Shown here: piece by piece, positions 1-11,600 of the stretch
Position numbering within the stretch: position 1 is the stretch's first letter
Layout: the number at the start of each line of letters is the position of its first letter
Assembly: GCA_021399435.1 (NCBI GenBank)
Contig: JAJTUP010000098.1
Span: 124,001-188,000 of the forward strand
DNA length: 64,000 bases
Source of the DNA: Diaporthe sp. PMI_573
Lineage: Eukaryota > Ascomycota > Sordariomycetes > Diaporthales > Diaporthaceae
Direction: 5' to 3'
Program-made: the position numbers and the translations under genes
The notes under the pieces: model-generated
Seen by the model: the letters and a program-made list of their open reading frames with translations, nothing else
What the model was told of the DNA's origin: nothing
The model's database searches: none

Positions 1-653
1 GCTTGCTGCGACGTGGATCCCACATCCCCTCCAGTCCATCCTTACACACGTCGCACAGCATGGCAATTGAAGTCGTCACAGGGCAAGAGATTGCGCTAGC
101 TAGGCAGAAAAACAAGCAGAGAAGAAGTGCGGGGTATAAAGATCCTAAGTTTGTCAAGTATCAAGTCATCAACTTTTGTAATATTGCAAATAAGGCGTAC
201 CACGAAAGGTGATATCAATAGGTATGGGCATGGCAAACCACTTTCACTTTATAGAGGTGCGGTGTATTACTCAGCTTACTATAGCTCTGGCCGAGACTGA
301 CAGGTAATTCACGATCAGCGCTCATGGTTTGGGCCAAGCTCGGCAGAGCCTATCAGCGGTAGACCCACAAATCCAGCTGCTCTTGAACCAATCAAACATG
401 TCTCCATGCGATTGGGATTGCCTCGGTTCGTCTCGGTTATGACTTGTTGTCACGTTTCACCCCTCCCCTTCAATGTCTTTATTGCCGTGTGTAGGTAAGA
501 TACATCTAGATATACTAAGAGGCTGCAATTGTAGATGGAACACATGGGTCCATGACATCTAATTTCACGATTTCAGTGTCACACAAGCACTATCGTTCCT
601 ATCTCCAGGGCTCCGGAAACAACCATTCAAGACTTCTATCAATTGATCCCAAA
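1..653. other. Gene-poor stretch, no supported gene
   Basis: The only open frame (3-212) has no recognisable motif and no intron or neighbour support. Sequence just upstream of 654 is plausible promoter or 5' UTR of the decayed thioesterase gene that follows. Confidence 0.4.
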
Positions 654-1250
654 ATGGCCTCCTCAGACAGCCAACAGCCCTCAAAAGACAACATTCAATA
701 CTTCAAATCAATCCCATAGTGCTTAAAACATCTAAAGCCCCCAAACACAGACCTTATCATCTCAACAGTATATAGTCGAAACCGAAAACCCAATACAGAG
801 GACACCCTCTTCGCAATTACTATCAACAGCCCCTCCACCCTCTTATACTTCATTCTCTTCTACCTGCGCCCTTTAGACCTACGTGCTATCCTCCCCAAGA
901 TTAAGGAGCTGATCATACTAGGAAACGATCTCGACGGCCATCCAGGTATCTGCTATAGTAGGATAGTAGCCACTATCTTCAACAAGGTACTGGGGTATTC
1001 CGCACCAGCAAGCAGGCTTACAGGCTAGGGAGACGTTGCAAGAAGCATACCTGTGCTGTTATATGTTACGGCCTACCTGAATACAATGTATCTTAAGCCC
1101 GTCAAGACGCCGGGGACTATCTTAGTTATGGCGAGGACTGTCTAGGCGGAGGGAAGAAAGATCTGGGTTGAGGCTTATATAGAGGATGGCGAGGGTGAGA
1201 AGCTTGCAAGGGCTGAGGCGTTGTTTATAGAGGTTAAGTTGAAGCTTTAG
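654..1250 (+). pseudogene. Hotdog-fold thioesterase family pseudogene
   Basis: One reading frame runs from ATG 654 to TAG 1248-1250 (198 codons) and is broken only by three in-frame TAG codons at 717, 1026 and 1143. The conceptual product resembles fungal PaaI/4HBT-type acyl-CoA thioesterases. Around codons 100-110 it reads GHPGIC followed by the start of the hotdog helix (RIVATIFNKVLGY), and the second half contains YLNTMYLKPVKTPG, the typical beta-sheet segment of the fold. Usual length for this family is about 180-220 residues, so the gene is full length but dead. No frameshift is needed, so point mutation alone explains its loss, and TAG stops at probable Gln or Trp codons fit RIP. Assignment is by motif memory, not a search. 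Confidence 0.6.
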
Positions 1251-1499
1251 AAGTCTAAGTATACTTTACGTCAACCCATACAGTGAGGTGATGGTTTGGG
1301 GTGGGGCTATTTGATAGAGGATATACCCTCAAGACCGACTAGACGGGCTGCGAACTGTCTAATTACGGATGCTTAATGCTGCAGTCGTGTGCTTGCATTG
1401 GTCTAGATGGTAGTGGACGCTGTTGCAGAAGACTACATAAGAGCATAGAACACATCTTAGACTAAAGTCATCGTAAATAAAACCGCTTATTGGTATTAT

Positions 1500-2668
1500 C
1501 ATTAATACGCTTACTACTAATAACTATAGCCCCGAGGACAAGACTGGTTAGTATATGTCCTATTCATAGGCTGTCTTATGCTTATACTCAGGCGTCTTGC
1601 ACTTTCGACCGGCATAGACTCTTGCAAACAATCATTCCCCCCATACCTAACTATAGTTTTTATGGCACTAGTCTAGCCCAGCTCCTGTCTCTTATATACT
1701 TTCGCCGGCCGGCTATCCTGTAGCTTCTGGATGACCATAGTGGGGAAGGTCTCGATACCCTCCTCCATCATATTACTAGGCCTACCTGTATTACTACTAC
1801 CAAGCAGTGGCTTCGGTTCAATAGTACCTTTATTATTGCTAACCCTGGGAGACTAACCTGCCTGCTCCTCTATCTTGGCCTCATCTGTAGCAACCTTGAT
1901 CTATACTATAGCCTTGCGGATAGAGTCGGCGTAGATGAACAGTAGTGTAATGACTGTGAGGGGCGCGCATATAACCCAAAATACCTAGAATAAGGTGCCC
2001 GTCGGGCTGAATGGGTCGCTTATGGATAGGATAGAAGGCATAATTATAAATAGCAGTAGGATACTACTAAGGTATGAGATCCTATCTAGGCCCCTTAAGT
2101 TCTCATCCTTCTCGCCTAGGGCCAGTGCCTGCTTAGGATTATTCCCCGCCTGAATGGAGCGGAACTCCTCTGTAATAGTATGAGCATTACTAGCTGCAAT
2201 AGTAGCAAGGTCTACCCGCTGCGCATTGCAGTCCAGCAGGCCCTCCTACTCTATTATAGTAATGGGTATCGGCAGCCCCTAGTGTGTGAGATACCGCATA
2301 ATATTAAGGTTATGCTTGACGGCAAGCTAGACGTACTATGCAAGGGACAGGATGTGTGCTGGGTGGGCCTCTGGGTCGATAAGCGGGGACTCGAAGTAGG
2401 CAAGCCAGTGTGTATATACAAGCTCCGAGAGCAGGGTGCGGATCCCGTGGCGTATCTGCTCTGGGTCGCGCATGGCCTCCTGCAGGATCACCTCGAAGCT
2501 CGCGTAGTGCTTGTCGACGCTCTCGTTGTCCCGGCTGCCTATGTTGTCCGGCGCCGGGGTGTGCAGCGCGACCATTGTTGTTTGCTTGCGCATGAGGGGG
2601 TCTGAGCCTGCCCATAGGGGATCTTCGAGGAATAAGACTGTGCATGAGGTTAGTACTTTCGCAATCAT
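1500..2668 (-). pseudogene. CorA-like membrane transporter pseudogene (C-terminal part)
   Basis: Read on the minus strand from 2668 downwards, a coherent product appears once in-frame stops and small gaps are ignored. It starts MIAKVLTSCTVLFLEDPLW and has a helical segment with EAMRDPEQIRHGIRTLLSEL. Further on comes GEKDENLRGLDRISYLSS, then two hydrophobic segments separated by SDPFSPTG (about 1930-2060), then a charged tail. A long soluble part, a GEKDENL helix and two closing membrane helices are the pattern I know from fungal CorA-like Mg2+ transporter-domain proteins. Several stops (for example near 2335 and 1860) make it a pseudogene. It may be the 3' half of an ankyrin/CorA fusion; the N-terminus is not visible. 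Confidence 0.45.
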
Positions 2669-2739
2669 ACAGCCGGGTATATGTACAGGGTAGACGGATG
2701 CAAGTGTCCGCCTATGTTTATTTCTATAAAGGTAGGAAC

Positions 2740-3097
2740 CCTTTTAAGCTCCACCTGTATTTTAAAAAGTGCTCTGCGTCACATGTACATCGTTACGATA
2801 GAGCAAACGGTAGGGATTTCTGTGGGCCAAGAGAGGCCGATTCAGGCCCCTGGCGGCAACTTTAAGCTCAGCATATCACTGGGAAACCTTCAGTACGGCC
2901 GGTCTCGGGATATCTACCTGCATTGGAAGAGCAGGTCCACAGACAACGACATTGAGCCGTCTTACCTCAACGTTGCCCTCCAATACAACAAAATGACAGA
3001 AGCACAACACGTCAGCCATGCTAGTCGGGACCTTATGGACCTTTCCCTCACGACCCTCTCCGACCCCGAGAGACGATGTCCCTGGGCACTGACGTGA
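2740..3097 (+). pseudogene. Possible VWA/Vwaint-type protein fragment
   Basis: An open frame from about 2740 to the stop at 3097 contains SLGNLQYGRSRDIYLHWKS and a beta-rich tail with PSYLNVALQYNK. The LQYGQSRDI motif is familiar from the region after the VWA domain (Vwaint) of fungal VWA/Hint or VWA/U-box proteins. No VWA metal-binding motif lies upstream, so at best this is an isolated fragment next to the CorA-like relic. It could equally be part of an unrelated beta-sandwich protein. Confidence 0.3.
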
Positions 3098-3099
3098 GC

Positions 3100-3555
3100 G
3101 AAATAAGAAACCGAACGAAAAAAAATTCGGTTAGGTTAGTTAGCCCAGAGAAAGTTATATAGTTGAAGATAGTGCGGTGTAGATCTGAAATAGTGGATAG
3201 GGTATGAGCTATATCCAGGCTATACACTGCTCAAATCGATAATCAGTTTGTCCTGATAATTACATGGTACCCTTTTTTGTGCCTATTCATAGTCACTTTA
3301 CAATACTGGAGCCTGACTCTAAGATTACAGTTCTGGTGGGCAGCTCAGAGAGAGCTTGGGTAGGCGGACGCAAGAAGTGGACATTGGCTGGATATCAAGC
3401 TCCTTGTGACACCTCGACCCCGCATACAGAAACAATTCCTGAGCTCGGCCTCTCAGCCACACACTTCTTCCTCCCTCATATATCTCAACATTCTTACAAA
3501 CCGCAGCAGGCTCTCGCCTCTCAGACACGGCTATCACTAACGGGAGGACTGACGT
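3100..3555. other. Intergenic / upstream region of the BAH gene
   Basis: An A-rich run at about 3117-3126 and an AT-rich stretch precede the BAH gene. The ORF at 3264-3620 has no recognisable domain and overlaps the BAH start in another frame. I see nothing else in it. Confidence 0.35.
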
Positions 3556-4017
3556 ATGGCATTTTCAATGGCCTCCCCTACCGACAACACAATGGCAGAC
3601 ATTCGCAAGCGAAAGGTTGATATGAAGGAAGATAACATAGCGAACTGCCCTTTCTCAGTACAAGCCGTCACTTTGAAAAAGGCGAGGAAGTCTGTGACAA
3701 AGAAAAGGCACCGATCCACGGACGGCCGGTATGAGTTTGTGCCGTCGAAAGGATGGCCTCAGATGACCAGATATAAGAAATTCATTTGTTTGTGGCTTAC
3801 ATCGGGATTACAGAATGTAACACCTTGCTGATCTCTGTTTTCATCAGTGAACGAATCTACATACCGCCCTGGTGACTACATCTTCATCGCAAACGAGGAG
3901 ACACTCAAGAGCCATTGTTCCCGCGGGAGTGATAAGCTGCTCTGCCCCAATCTGAACCATAGCAATAGCTGGGTTGCTCGAATTATTGAAATTCGTGCCA
4001 GAGACGAGTTCCACGTC
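3556..4017 (+). pseudogene. BAH-domain gene, 5' part, cut by a transposon end
   Basis: Exon 1 (ATG 3556, or the internal ATGs 3568 and 3592, to 3787) gives a basic, KR-rich N-terminus ending in MTRYKKF. A 60-bp intron (3788-3847, GTTTGT..CATCAG) joins in frame to exon 2, giving FILNESTYRPGDYIFIAN, then a loop and SWVARIIEIRARDEFHV. This is the opening of a bromo-adjacent homology domain, a chromatin protein-interaction module. In the second BAH relic (about 49690-49865, minus strand) the matching segment continues into YARVCWVYWPDELP. Here coding sequence stops at 4017, where a hAT-like terminus (CAGGGTGGCGATCAACTC) begins. The rest of the gene is not in the window, so the gene is disrupted. 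Confidence 0.6.
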
Positions 4018-4135
4018 CAGGGTGGCGATCAACTCAATTCAATCCGCTATCGAGGGCATATTGAATTGAGTGGACGTCCCACCGCATCACCTGTGTGGAG
4101 TTGATCAACCGAAGCTCCCTGTGGAGTTGAAGTGG
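4018..4135. mobile_element. hAT-type terminus inserted in the BAH gene
   Basis: The sequence begins CAGGGTGGCGATCAACTC, a CAGGG start shared with the complete hAT at 16300. It holds short direct and inverted copies of GATCAACTC / GAGTTGATC (about 4026 and 4112) and CAATTCAAT. The 8 bp just before it (TCCACGTC, 4010-4017) would be the target duplication, but no second copy or opposite end was found. A near-identical start lies at 8195. Confidence 0.45.
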
Positions 4136-4248
4136 GTGGAATTGACATCCGGTGGAACAAACGTCTAACAATCAATACATGATCAATCCTTTCTCGTTCT
4201 CCCCACAGGCCGTCTCGTCACTCTCGTGCTCTCGTTCTGCAGCTAACC

Positions 4249-5045
4249 ATGCCTCCTCTTCTTCACTATAGCTCGTGTCCTTATCTCGTGACTTAGGCCT
4301 TGTGGAACGATCCGCGCCGGGGTTCTTCCGATAAAGCCCGTCAAAGAGACGGGTACGGCCAGCAGTTCGATTGTAATGACACTCGCGCTTTCCTTGACGT
4401 AAACGACTTTAAAGTCGTATTCCGGAGCTATGAGATGATCGGTGAAGGACTGTGAGAAGAGCATGAAAGGTGTTACACGGGTGAGTTAAATCTTCCGAGG
4501 AGAGAATCCTTTTAGAAGCTAACTAGGCAAATGTTCTCTGCTCTTGACGGTTGCGTCCAGTATGTAACCATCAACAGAAACCTTGAAGCAGTGTTGAGGG
4601 AGGTAAAAGTGAAACTCCGTGAAGACCAATGGGTAGGTAATATGCTGACTTCTTTCCTGAGAACATTCATTAAAAAAATACCTGTGAAGTGTGTATATAT
4701 GCTCAATATCATAAAGTCCACATGCTTGGGAAGCTCTTGCTGGTAGACTGGACCAGTGACTGTGCGAAACTCTCTTACTATGTTGAAATCCTTATAGTAT
4801 GTTATATTTCCTACCGTTTCAATGCTGAACCATTACTGGCGTTGCTTCCTTAGGCCGCTCTCAAGAACATATCGCTAGCTGGTATTGCCGTGTATTGTCG
4901 CGAGCTCAGTCAACACATAGACAAGTTGATGCCTGGAACTCGTATAGTTCTAGAGGACGTGAACTTACTGAGAGGTTTTTGGGCCGACCTCCTTGATGTG
5001 CTCCGAGAAATCCAATTGCAACTTAACTGTAACCTGCCTGGCAGG
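4249..5045 (+). pseudogene. Broken intron-containing gene, family not recognised
   Basis: Three coherent coding blocks can be joined. Block 1 (4249 to about 4470) carries DCNDTRAFLDVNDFKVVFR but has two in-frame stops. It is followed by an intron GTGAGT..TTTTAG (about 4480-4516) and then block 2, with QYVTINRNLEAVLREVKVKL. A second intron starts GTAGGT at about 4632 and ends CTTCCTTAG before 4855. Block 3 encodes AVYCRELSQHIDKL and FWADLLDVLREIQLQL. The helical, amphipathic product resembles no family I can name. Clean splice sites with codon continuity argue that it was a host gene. Confidence 0.4.
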
Positions 5046-5280
5046 CATCAATTATAAAGAAGACGAGATATTTCACGATATAGTCGAGGAATGGTATGGC
5101 GATAAAAATCCCGCTTTTTCTTACATTACACGGAAAAGGAAAAAGCCTTTAAAAGTCCTTTATATAGTAAAGTTTGTAGAGAGAAGTTCTGCCTACTGTC
5201 AACTTCCTTAGCCAGAGGGCACAAATCCATGCTGCTCCCTGCGTACAATGTTGTCCTGGCCTCTCTTGTCTAACTTATTA

Positions 5281-5583
5281 CAATCTGTCGAGAGGTCAGG
5301 GGAAAATGCTGGGCAAAGATTGCTTGAGGGCAGATCAGGATCTGAACATTCCGTGCTATGTTGCGATGCCTAACTACATTGTGATTCCAATGCGTCTAGC
5401 CACCCATCTTATAACCTGACCTGCCAATCCCCCATGGATCTCGATGCACGCTGGCCTGAGCGAGGCTCAGCCCTGACTTGGGCGCCGTATGGGCCTGAGC
5501 GGTGCTGCGGTGCCTTTCGCCGATACTACGGTGCCCCTCACCGGGCCTCCGACGGGCCCGAAGTGCTGCCTTCCAACACAATC
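5281..5583. mobile_element. Solo LTR, copy A (5286-5578) with 5-bp target duplication
   Basis: A 293-bp unit starts TGTCGAGAGGTCAGG and ends CTGCCTTCCAACA (TG..CA). It is flanked by CAATC at 5281-5285 and again at 5579-5583. Two more copies of the same unit lie at 37515-37811 and 45121-45417. No internal retrotransposon sequence is attached, so it is a solo LTR left by LTR-LTR recombination. Confidence 0.85.
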
Positions 5584-6105
5584 ATAACATCTTCAAGCAA
5601 CTTGGTCCTGAGGGTACTTTGCAAATTAGCCTAACTGCATCTGAGTCTGGGCTTTATTTAAAACGCAGGGCAACAAATGGAATCAGAGACAATATGCTAA
5701 TTAGGTTTAACTTGAGCCAGAAAGACCGGGCCGCGCAAGTACCTGCGAGAATATATGTTGAGCCAAACAGGTCGGCCATCTCAACTCATCACCGTGTCAC
5801 TAGTGAAAGCCTTGTAAAATGGACATTCGTAGTCAAAGCAGGTATACTGAATCGGTTTGGAAGCTGTGGCATGTATGTGCTTTGTGATCAGACGGAAGCT
5901 GTTAAAGCTCTCTAGAGGCTGTGGCAACTTGTATACCATCCCATAGAACTCTTGACCTCGCAAATGGATCATCCATATTCCCTACTTACCGTGTACATGG
6001 CATCGAGCAACAGCTGTACAGCATATCAAAAACCGCCATGCTGCACAGCTTCGACCGCCGCCGCCGCCTTCGCCGATATCGTCGAATCAACGCTCATTAA
6101 CCGCC
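5584..6105. other. Non-coding stretch between solo LTR and hAT fragment
   Basis: Open frames here (such as 5502-5915) start inside the LTR and have no recognisable motif. GCC repeats at about 6056-6070 are the only simple-sequence feature. Confidence 0.3.
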
Positions 6106-6345
6106 ATGTTTGCATCTATCCCTACACCTGATAGTCTTCGGCAGGCTTTCAATCGGCAGGCATATAATGAAGCTGTTATAGGACTGCTCACACGGCGGAG
6201 GGCTCCTTTTTCAGCCGTTGAATGGAACGAGTTGAAGGATCTCGCTTTGGCATGCAATCCGACCATTGGTGATCAATTAATCACCTCCAGGCGCCAGGCC
6301 ATGCGTCACATTGCGGAAAATCACGTATTCTATAGAGATCTGTAG
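6106..6345 (+). pseudogene. hAT transposase N-terminal fragment
   Basis: A 79-codon frame contains RAPFSAVEWNELKDLAL, CNPTIGDQLITSRRQAM and the stretch before FYRDL. In fungal hAT transposases this segment lies just ahead of the catalytic domain. The frame stops where the first catalytic Asp region should begin, and no continuation follows. The fragment is a relic. Confidence 0.5.
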
Positions 6346-6760
6346 CCAATTAGAGCCCCCTGACTACCTGAATGCCGGCAGAGTTGCTTTGTCCCCAGGG
6401 ATATTTAGAAATCAACTTGATAATGGACCGGCGGTCATTGTCGTCGCGGTGGTCCGTCAAAAGTACTCAGCAAAGAGCTCCGCAGATAGATGGACCGGAT
6501 GAGACACCAAACTTGAGCAACAGAGAGTATTTCAGAAGTCTCTGCATCATTTTCACTCAAAACCACTGCCTACTTTCGAACGACAAAGAAGATATCCACC
6601 ACGAGGCCGGCGTAGAGCGGCAACACGATATCGGAGCCAAAGCTGTGGCTGACGAATACATCCTTAATGACCACGGCTGCGCTGGCCAATTGCACGTCTC
6701 CATGGATGCGTAAGGGCGGGAATGGAATTAGAAGGTCTGAATTAGTTGGTTAAGATTCTA

Positions 6761-7288
6761 TTATGGCGAAAAGCTATGTGTTAGCAACCCTGTTGGTGTC
6801 GTGAGAGCTTCGGGCTGTTCTGAGCAATTGTTAACCACAGGTCGGTTGAGTATCGCCCGTGCCAGGGCGTGAGACGCACGTGCCATGATCGATGGCTTCG
6901 TAGAGACGAAGTCACGGTGGTAGAGGGCGATCTCGCAGAGGTAGGCGGTCATGTCTCTAACCTCACGGTCATCTTGCTCGTCAGCCCAGATGATGGACTG
7001 GAAGAAGTCGAGGGTGGGGTGGCCGATGTTCCACTCCAGCGTGTTGAGGACGTGCATCTCCATCTGGGTGAACATGCCAGCGTCGTACAGGCCGCTAGAC
7101 ATGCTGTTGAGCTCGTTGATCGAGGGAACACAGTCCTTCTCGTCACCGTATTTGGCAGCAATCAGGAGGGCGGCGCAGCCAACCTGAATATGTACTTCTG
7201 GGAGCAAACCACGCATCGTTCTGCACCTATCAATAGAGTAATGCCCGACTGATGATAGTGTTCCATTAGAGCTGATTTTAGAGTTCAA
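6761..7288 (-). pseudogene. Cyclin-box fragment (truncated cyclin gene)
   Basis: The 175-residue frame contains VGCAALLIAAKYGDEKD, GMFTQMEMHVLNTLEWNIGH and a following helix with MTAYLCEIALYHRDFVS. These are helices 3-5 of the N-terminal cyclin box and the start of the second box, the CDK-binding fold. The MRAIL-type helix and first two cyclin-box helices are missing. The first about 30 codons do not look like cyclin, and the protein ends soon after the second box starts, whereas fungal G1/B-type cyclins are 350-600 residues. It is therefore a truncated copy, possibly carried here by duplication. Confidence 0.6.
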
Positions 7289-8194
7289 ATATTACCCACC
7301 TAAAACAACGGGTGGTAACCCAGATTTGTGCCAGCGCAAGTACCATGCACTGTCCTCTCTACCTTTGAGTCTCCCCCAATAGCTTTAATTCGGTAGCAGC
7401 TGCAGCCATCTGAATGGTACAGATTATTGACGAAGTACATTACATCTGTTAAAGAGCTTCTGTAAGTTGCACACGCAAAGTACAATGCATATGTGTCTAA
7501 ATATACATTCTTTTGTGGCTGAAACTCTCTCATCCCTAGCTGAGTAGGACACCTATGAATGCTAACACGTCTAAGTTGCTAAACTAACATTATTATGAAT
7601 TGTTTAAATCTAGAATATCTCGTTAAAACAAATAAGGCACTCCGTCTTGTCTTATAGTAAATTTGATCGGAGTCATGGGAGACACAAGCTGTCAGTCCAT
7701 GCAAGCTCGTCACAAGGTAGAGAATTTGGGCCTCTACGACCATTTTCACGTTCCTACTATCGGGTAACGAATTCTATATGGTCGAAGGGGATGTTGAACC
7801 AGAGTCGGGTTCGACATGAGTCGAAAAATGAGGACGATGATTGATTGCAGCTCTGAGAGGATCCACTTTAATTCCGCATGTATTACCTTTTACCGCCTTG
7901 TATTCATCGACGCTATCGATCCTATTGTCGAGACCGGGGCAGTCAGCAAAAATGTCATCGGCGCAGCGGGCCCAACATTTGTTATCTCACAGCTAACGTT
8001 CAACCGGCTCAGAGTTGATTTAAAAAATATAGAAAACCACGGTTCGACAATTAAAAGAAAGGAAAGGAAAGGAAGGAAGACAGAACTTATTAAACGCCAC
8101 CCAGTGTCTATTGGAAGGAGCGTTTTCAAACGAGTTTTCTAGCACCAAAGGAGAAAATCCTAGTACGGCGCCATTATTACTGCGAGATATGCTC
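7289..8194. other. Non-coding, no supported gene
   Basis: The 108-codon frame at 7816-8142 has a lysine-rich tail but no motif, intron signals or neighbours that support it. A purine-rich run (about 8055-8080) is the only compositional oddity. Confidence 0.3.
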
Positions 8195-8345
8195 AAGGTG
8201 GCGATCAACTCCACCACAAATCCACCAGTGGAGGAGTGGACACCCACATCCACATCCACTCAATTCAATCAGCGCGTCGCCGGATGACTAATCAATTCAA
8301 TTTATCTCAACAGTGGGTTGAAGTGAGTTGATCTGGGTGGAGCAA
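8195..8345. mobile_element. Second copy of the 4018-type hAT end
   Basis: The start CAAGGTGGCGATCAACTC differs at one base from that at 4018. It is followed by subterminal CCACC, CAATTCAAT and GAGTTGATC motifs up to the edge of the copia element. No transposase of this family is attached; the copia LTR begins 20 bp further on. Confidence 0.35.
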
Positions 8346-8365
8346 GCAGGGATATGCGCGTCGTC

Positions 8366-8676
8366 TGTTGTGAGATAGCACAGGAAACAGGTTTGTTGGG
8401 TGCAATGATGAAGATGTGTCAATTCTTCCAAAATGCGATGTTGCATGTATGTAGCTTGTTCTCAATAATACATGAAAAGCAGCTTCATCATATAGCTATG
8501 TGCAGGACGTCTTTGTGCGGCTCTGCCGCACTAATCTGCCTTGCGTTTAGCCTTGTGTTGTGCCCTGTGTTCGCCTACAATTTAGCCCAATGCATGGCCA
8601 CCTTTGGTGGCCTCATCGCCCTGTTTTACAGCCCTGTCATCCCTGCAGTTGAGGGGAACCTGCAAAACTTCCAACA
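8366..8676 (-). repeat. 3' LTR of the copia element
   Basis: In plus orientation it starts TGTTGTGAGATAG and ends ACTTCCAACA, so both strands show TG..CA. It matches 13090-13400 throughout. ORFs spanning this sequence are by-products of the repeat, not genes. Confidence 0.9.
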
Positions 8677-8692
8677 CGCCCCCGTTTTCCTC
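8677..8692 (-). promoter_or_regulatory. Polypurine tract of the copia element
   Basis: On the minus strand, GGAAAACGGGGGCG lies directly against the 3' LTR, where a plus-strand DNA primer tract is required. Confidence 0.6.
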
Positions 8693-8696
8693 AACT

Positions 8697-11600
8697 TCAG
8701 GGTTCTACATCATCGTGAACCTCGTTGCCCCAAAGAAGACGACCGTTCTCCTGATCTTGAACTGGACATGGACAAACTCTGACGGCTTCCAGGAAACGCT
8801 CATGGCTGCCAACATCTAGTGGTTTTGTGAGAGCATCGGCTACTTGATCATGAGTGTTGACGTACTGTACGTCAATGTTTCCGGCATCAACTTCCTCTCG
8901 TATGTGGTGTTCTTCGAGGGGAATGTGTTTCGTTCGCTGGTGATATTCTGGGTTTTTGCAGAGCTTTAGTGAGCCCTCGTTGTCGCCCTTGAGAATGATC
9001 GGAGTGTTGAAAGGAATGTTTAGTTCAGAAAAGAGGTTTCTCATCCAAGCCAGTTCCCTGGCGCATTGCGAAAGGGCTGTGTACTCGGCGTGAGTTGTAG
9101 AAAGGGGCCACTGTTTCGTGCCTCTTGGACCTCCAGGAAACCGTAGATCCTTCCAGCTGAACTAACCAACCAAATGTCGATCTTCCAGTCGACTTGTCGC
9201 CTTTGAAGTCTGAGTCTGCCCAGCCCACGATGTTCCAGGGTGTACCCGCCTCTTTCTTGACGCCCCCGAGCACAAGGCCGTGGTATTGAGTTTTCTTGAG
9301 ATATCGAAGACCTCGTTTGCCTAGTTGTGCGTGTGTAGGAGAAGGGTTTGCCATATATCTTGATAGTACGGAAAGTAGGAAGGCAAGGTCTGGTCTCGTC
9401 TGCGTCATGCCGTACATAAGAGAGCCGGTCTTTGAGCTGTAGTCTTCTCGCTCGCTCTGGGAGGCAGAGTCGGTCTCGTCTCTTGGTTGAAGGTCGGAAA
9501 GGGCGTTTCGTTGCATAGGTGTGTTGACAGGCCGGCTTTCATTGAACTGATGTTTCTTCAGGACTCTGGCGAAATAGGCATCCTGGGAGAGATATATTAG
9601 CCTTGCGTCTCTATCTCGAGTGATTCTTACACCAAGAAAATGCTTCGCAGGGCCAAGATCATTCATTGTGAAGATCTCTCCCAAGCGGGCTTTAAGCCCT
9701 TGGATTTCTTCCTTCTCGCTGCCCAAGATGAGGAAATCATCCACATGAGTGACGACTATAATACAAGTCGCCGGGTTGTAGTAGATGGCCGTGTCAGACG
9801 TTGCTTGCCTGAAGCCAAGGGACATCAAAGCCTGTTTCAGTTTCTTCTGCCACTGCCGCGGTGCCTGTTTAAGTCCGTAAAGCGACTTGAGCAGCTTACA
9901 GACCTGCTCTGTTGAGAAGTCTGCTGGACGTTCTTCGGGGTGTTGATCGAAGTATTCCGGCAGTCCTTCAGGCATATCTATGTAGATATCCTCTTCGAGG
10001 TCGCCTTCTAGGAAAGCCGTTGATACATCCATCTGTTCTATCTCCCAGTCCAGGCATGCAGCAATGTTGAGAAGAATCCTCCAAGTTGCCGATTTAGCAA
10101 CGGAGGCGAAGGTCTGGTTGTAGTCAAACCCGGGTTGTTGTTCGAACCCTCTGACAACCAGTCTGGCCTTGAACTTTTCAAGACCGCCATCTTCGTTTGG
10201 CTTGACTTTGAATACCCACTTGACAGTAAGTGGCCTGTTGTGAGCTTGGTTACGGTCCATCATGCGCCATGTCCCCTTCTGTAGAAGACTGCGCAGCTCA
10301 CTGTGTATTGCTCTGAGCCAATGCTCCCTGTATGGACCTTGAAGCGCTTCAGAAATGGTCTTTGGCTCAGTGATCTCCTCTTTCCGGAGATCGGGCAGCT
10401 GAACTGTTGATGATGTTGTTGCCTGTTCTAGTTGGCAATTTTGCTCAACTATTAGTGCGTCAGCCTGTTGGACGCTTTCGTCAACCTGTTGGACGAATTC
10501 TGGAGGTGCTGTACTCTCCTGAACAGGCGGTGACCGGATGGGAGCTCCGTTCTTGCGGATGACCGGCTCAACATCATGACCAGTTGTGGTGAGGAGTTCT
10601 CTTTCCTCAACCTTTTCATAAAATGTGACTTGTGCAGAGCGGACCAGTTGATGTCCTTTTCTGCGAGAGGGCACCCAACAGGTGTATATCTGTGAACCTT
10701 CCATATATAGATAGATTCCAGTCTCCCCTCTTGGGCCAAACTTATGTGACCTTAGACGACGTTCTTGTGGAATGTGAATTGTGACTTTTGAGCCACAGAT
10801 TCGTTCTCCGGACAGGTCAGACTTGTTGTCCTGCTCTGGGAATACCTCGTTGAGAAAGCTCTCTAGAGGTGTGAGTCCGTCAACAGCTCTGGTGGCGGTG
10901 ATATTTGTCTTTCGCACCATTTCTTCTAAAACTAGAGGCCAAAGTTCCATAGGAATCTGTTCCGACTCCATGGTTGCCCTGGTTTTGTCGAAGATAATGC
11001 GGTTAGACCTCTCCGCAACTCCATTGAACTCTGGGGTATGGGGAGTTGTTTTGATGATTTTTACGCCGTGCCTTGACTCGAGATGTTTGACAGAGGCCCC
11101 ATACAGCTCAGAACCTCCGTCCATTTGTACGGTGTGGACTCGTATTTTGTAATGTGTCCAGAGCATTGAGATGAGTTGGCTCAGCATTTCAGAAGCCATA
11201 CCTTTCCTAGCAAAGGTGTACGCCCATCTCATCCGATGTTTGTCGTCAGTGGCGATGAGTCCCCATTGTTGGTTGTTGATACCTAGAGGGTTGATCTTGA
11301 AGGTGTCAACATGAAGATGTCCAGCTTTCTTGGCTCTTCTCCGTCTATTGCGGGGGGACCATCTAATGGATTTTGTGATATCGCAGGAAATACAATAGCC
11401 TAGCCTGTCATGGCTATGCCGTTTCTTGCAATACATACCAGTCGTCATCTTGGCAGTCTGTGAAACTTGATACGAGTTGACGTGGCCCAATCTCCGATGC
11501 CAAAGATCAATATCAAGGCAATGGTCTGTGGGCTCAGAGTCCTGAGGCTTTGTGGCGTGGCAGATGTTATAAGTTGCGGCTTCGGTCTCTTCGGTGTTGA

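Noticed and set aside
2310..2605. Overlapping ORFs on both strands as separate genes
   Set aside because: Only the minus-strand frame of 2336-2668 gives recognisable protein text; the others are antisense or frame shadows.
5434..5634. ORF repeated at 5434 and 37667 (MDLDARWPERGSALTW) as a conserved small gene
   Set aside because: It is the inside of the solo LTR; conservation reflects copy identity of the repeat.
8354..8819. ORFs of 142 and 71 codons, and the 167-codon ORF at 13039-13542, as host genes
   Set aside because: They lie in the copia LTRs and are the same sequence repeated at both ends; the frame is an accident of the LTR.
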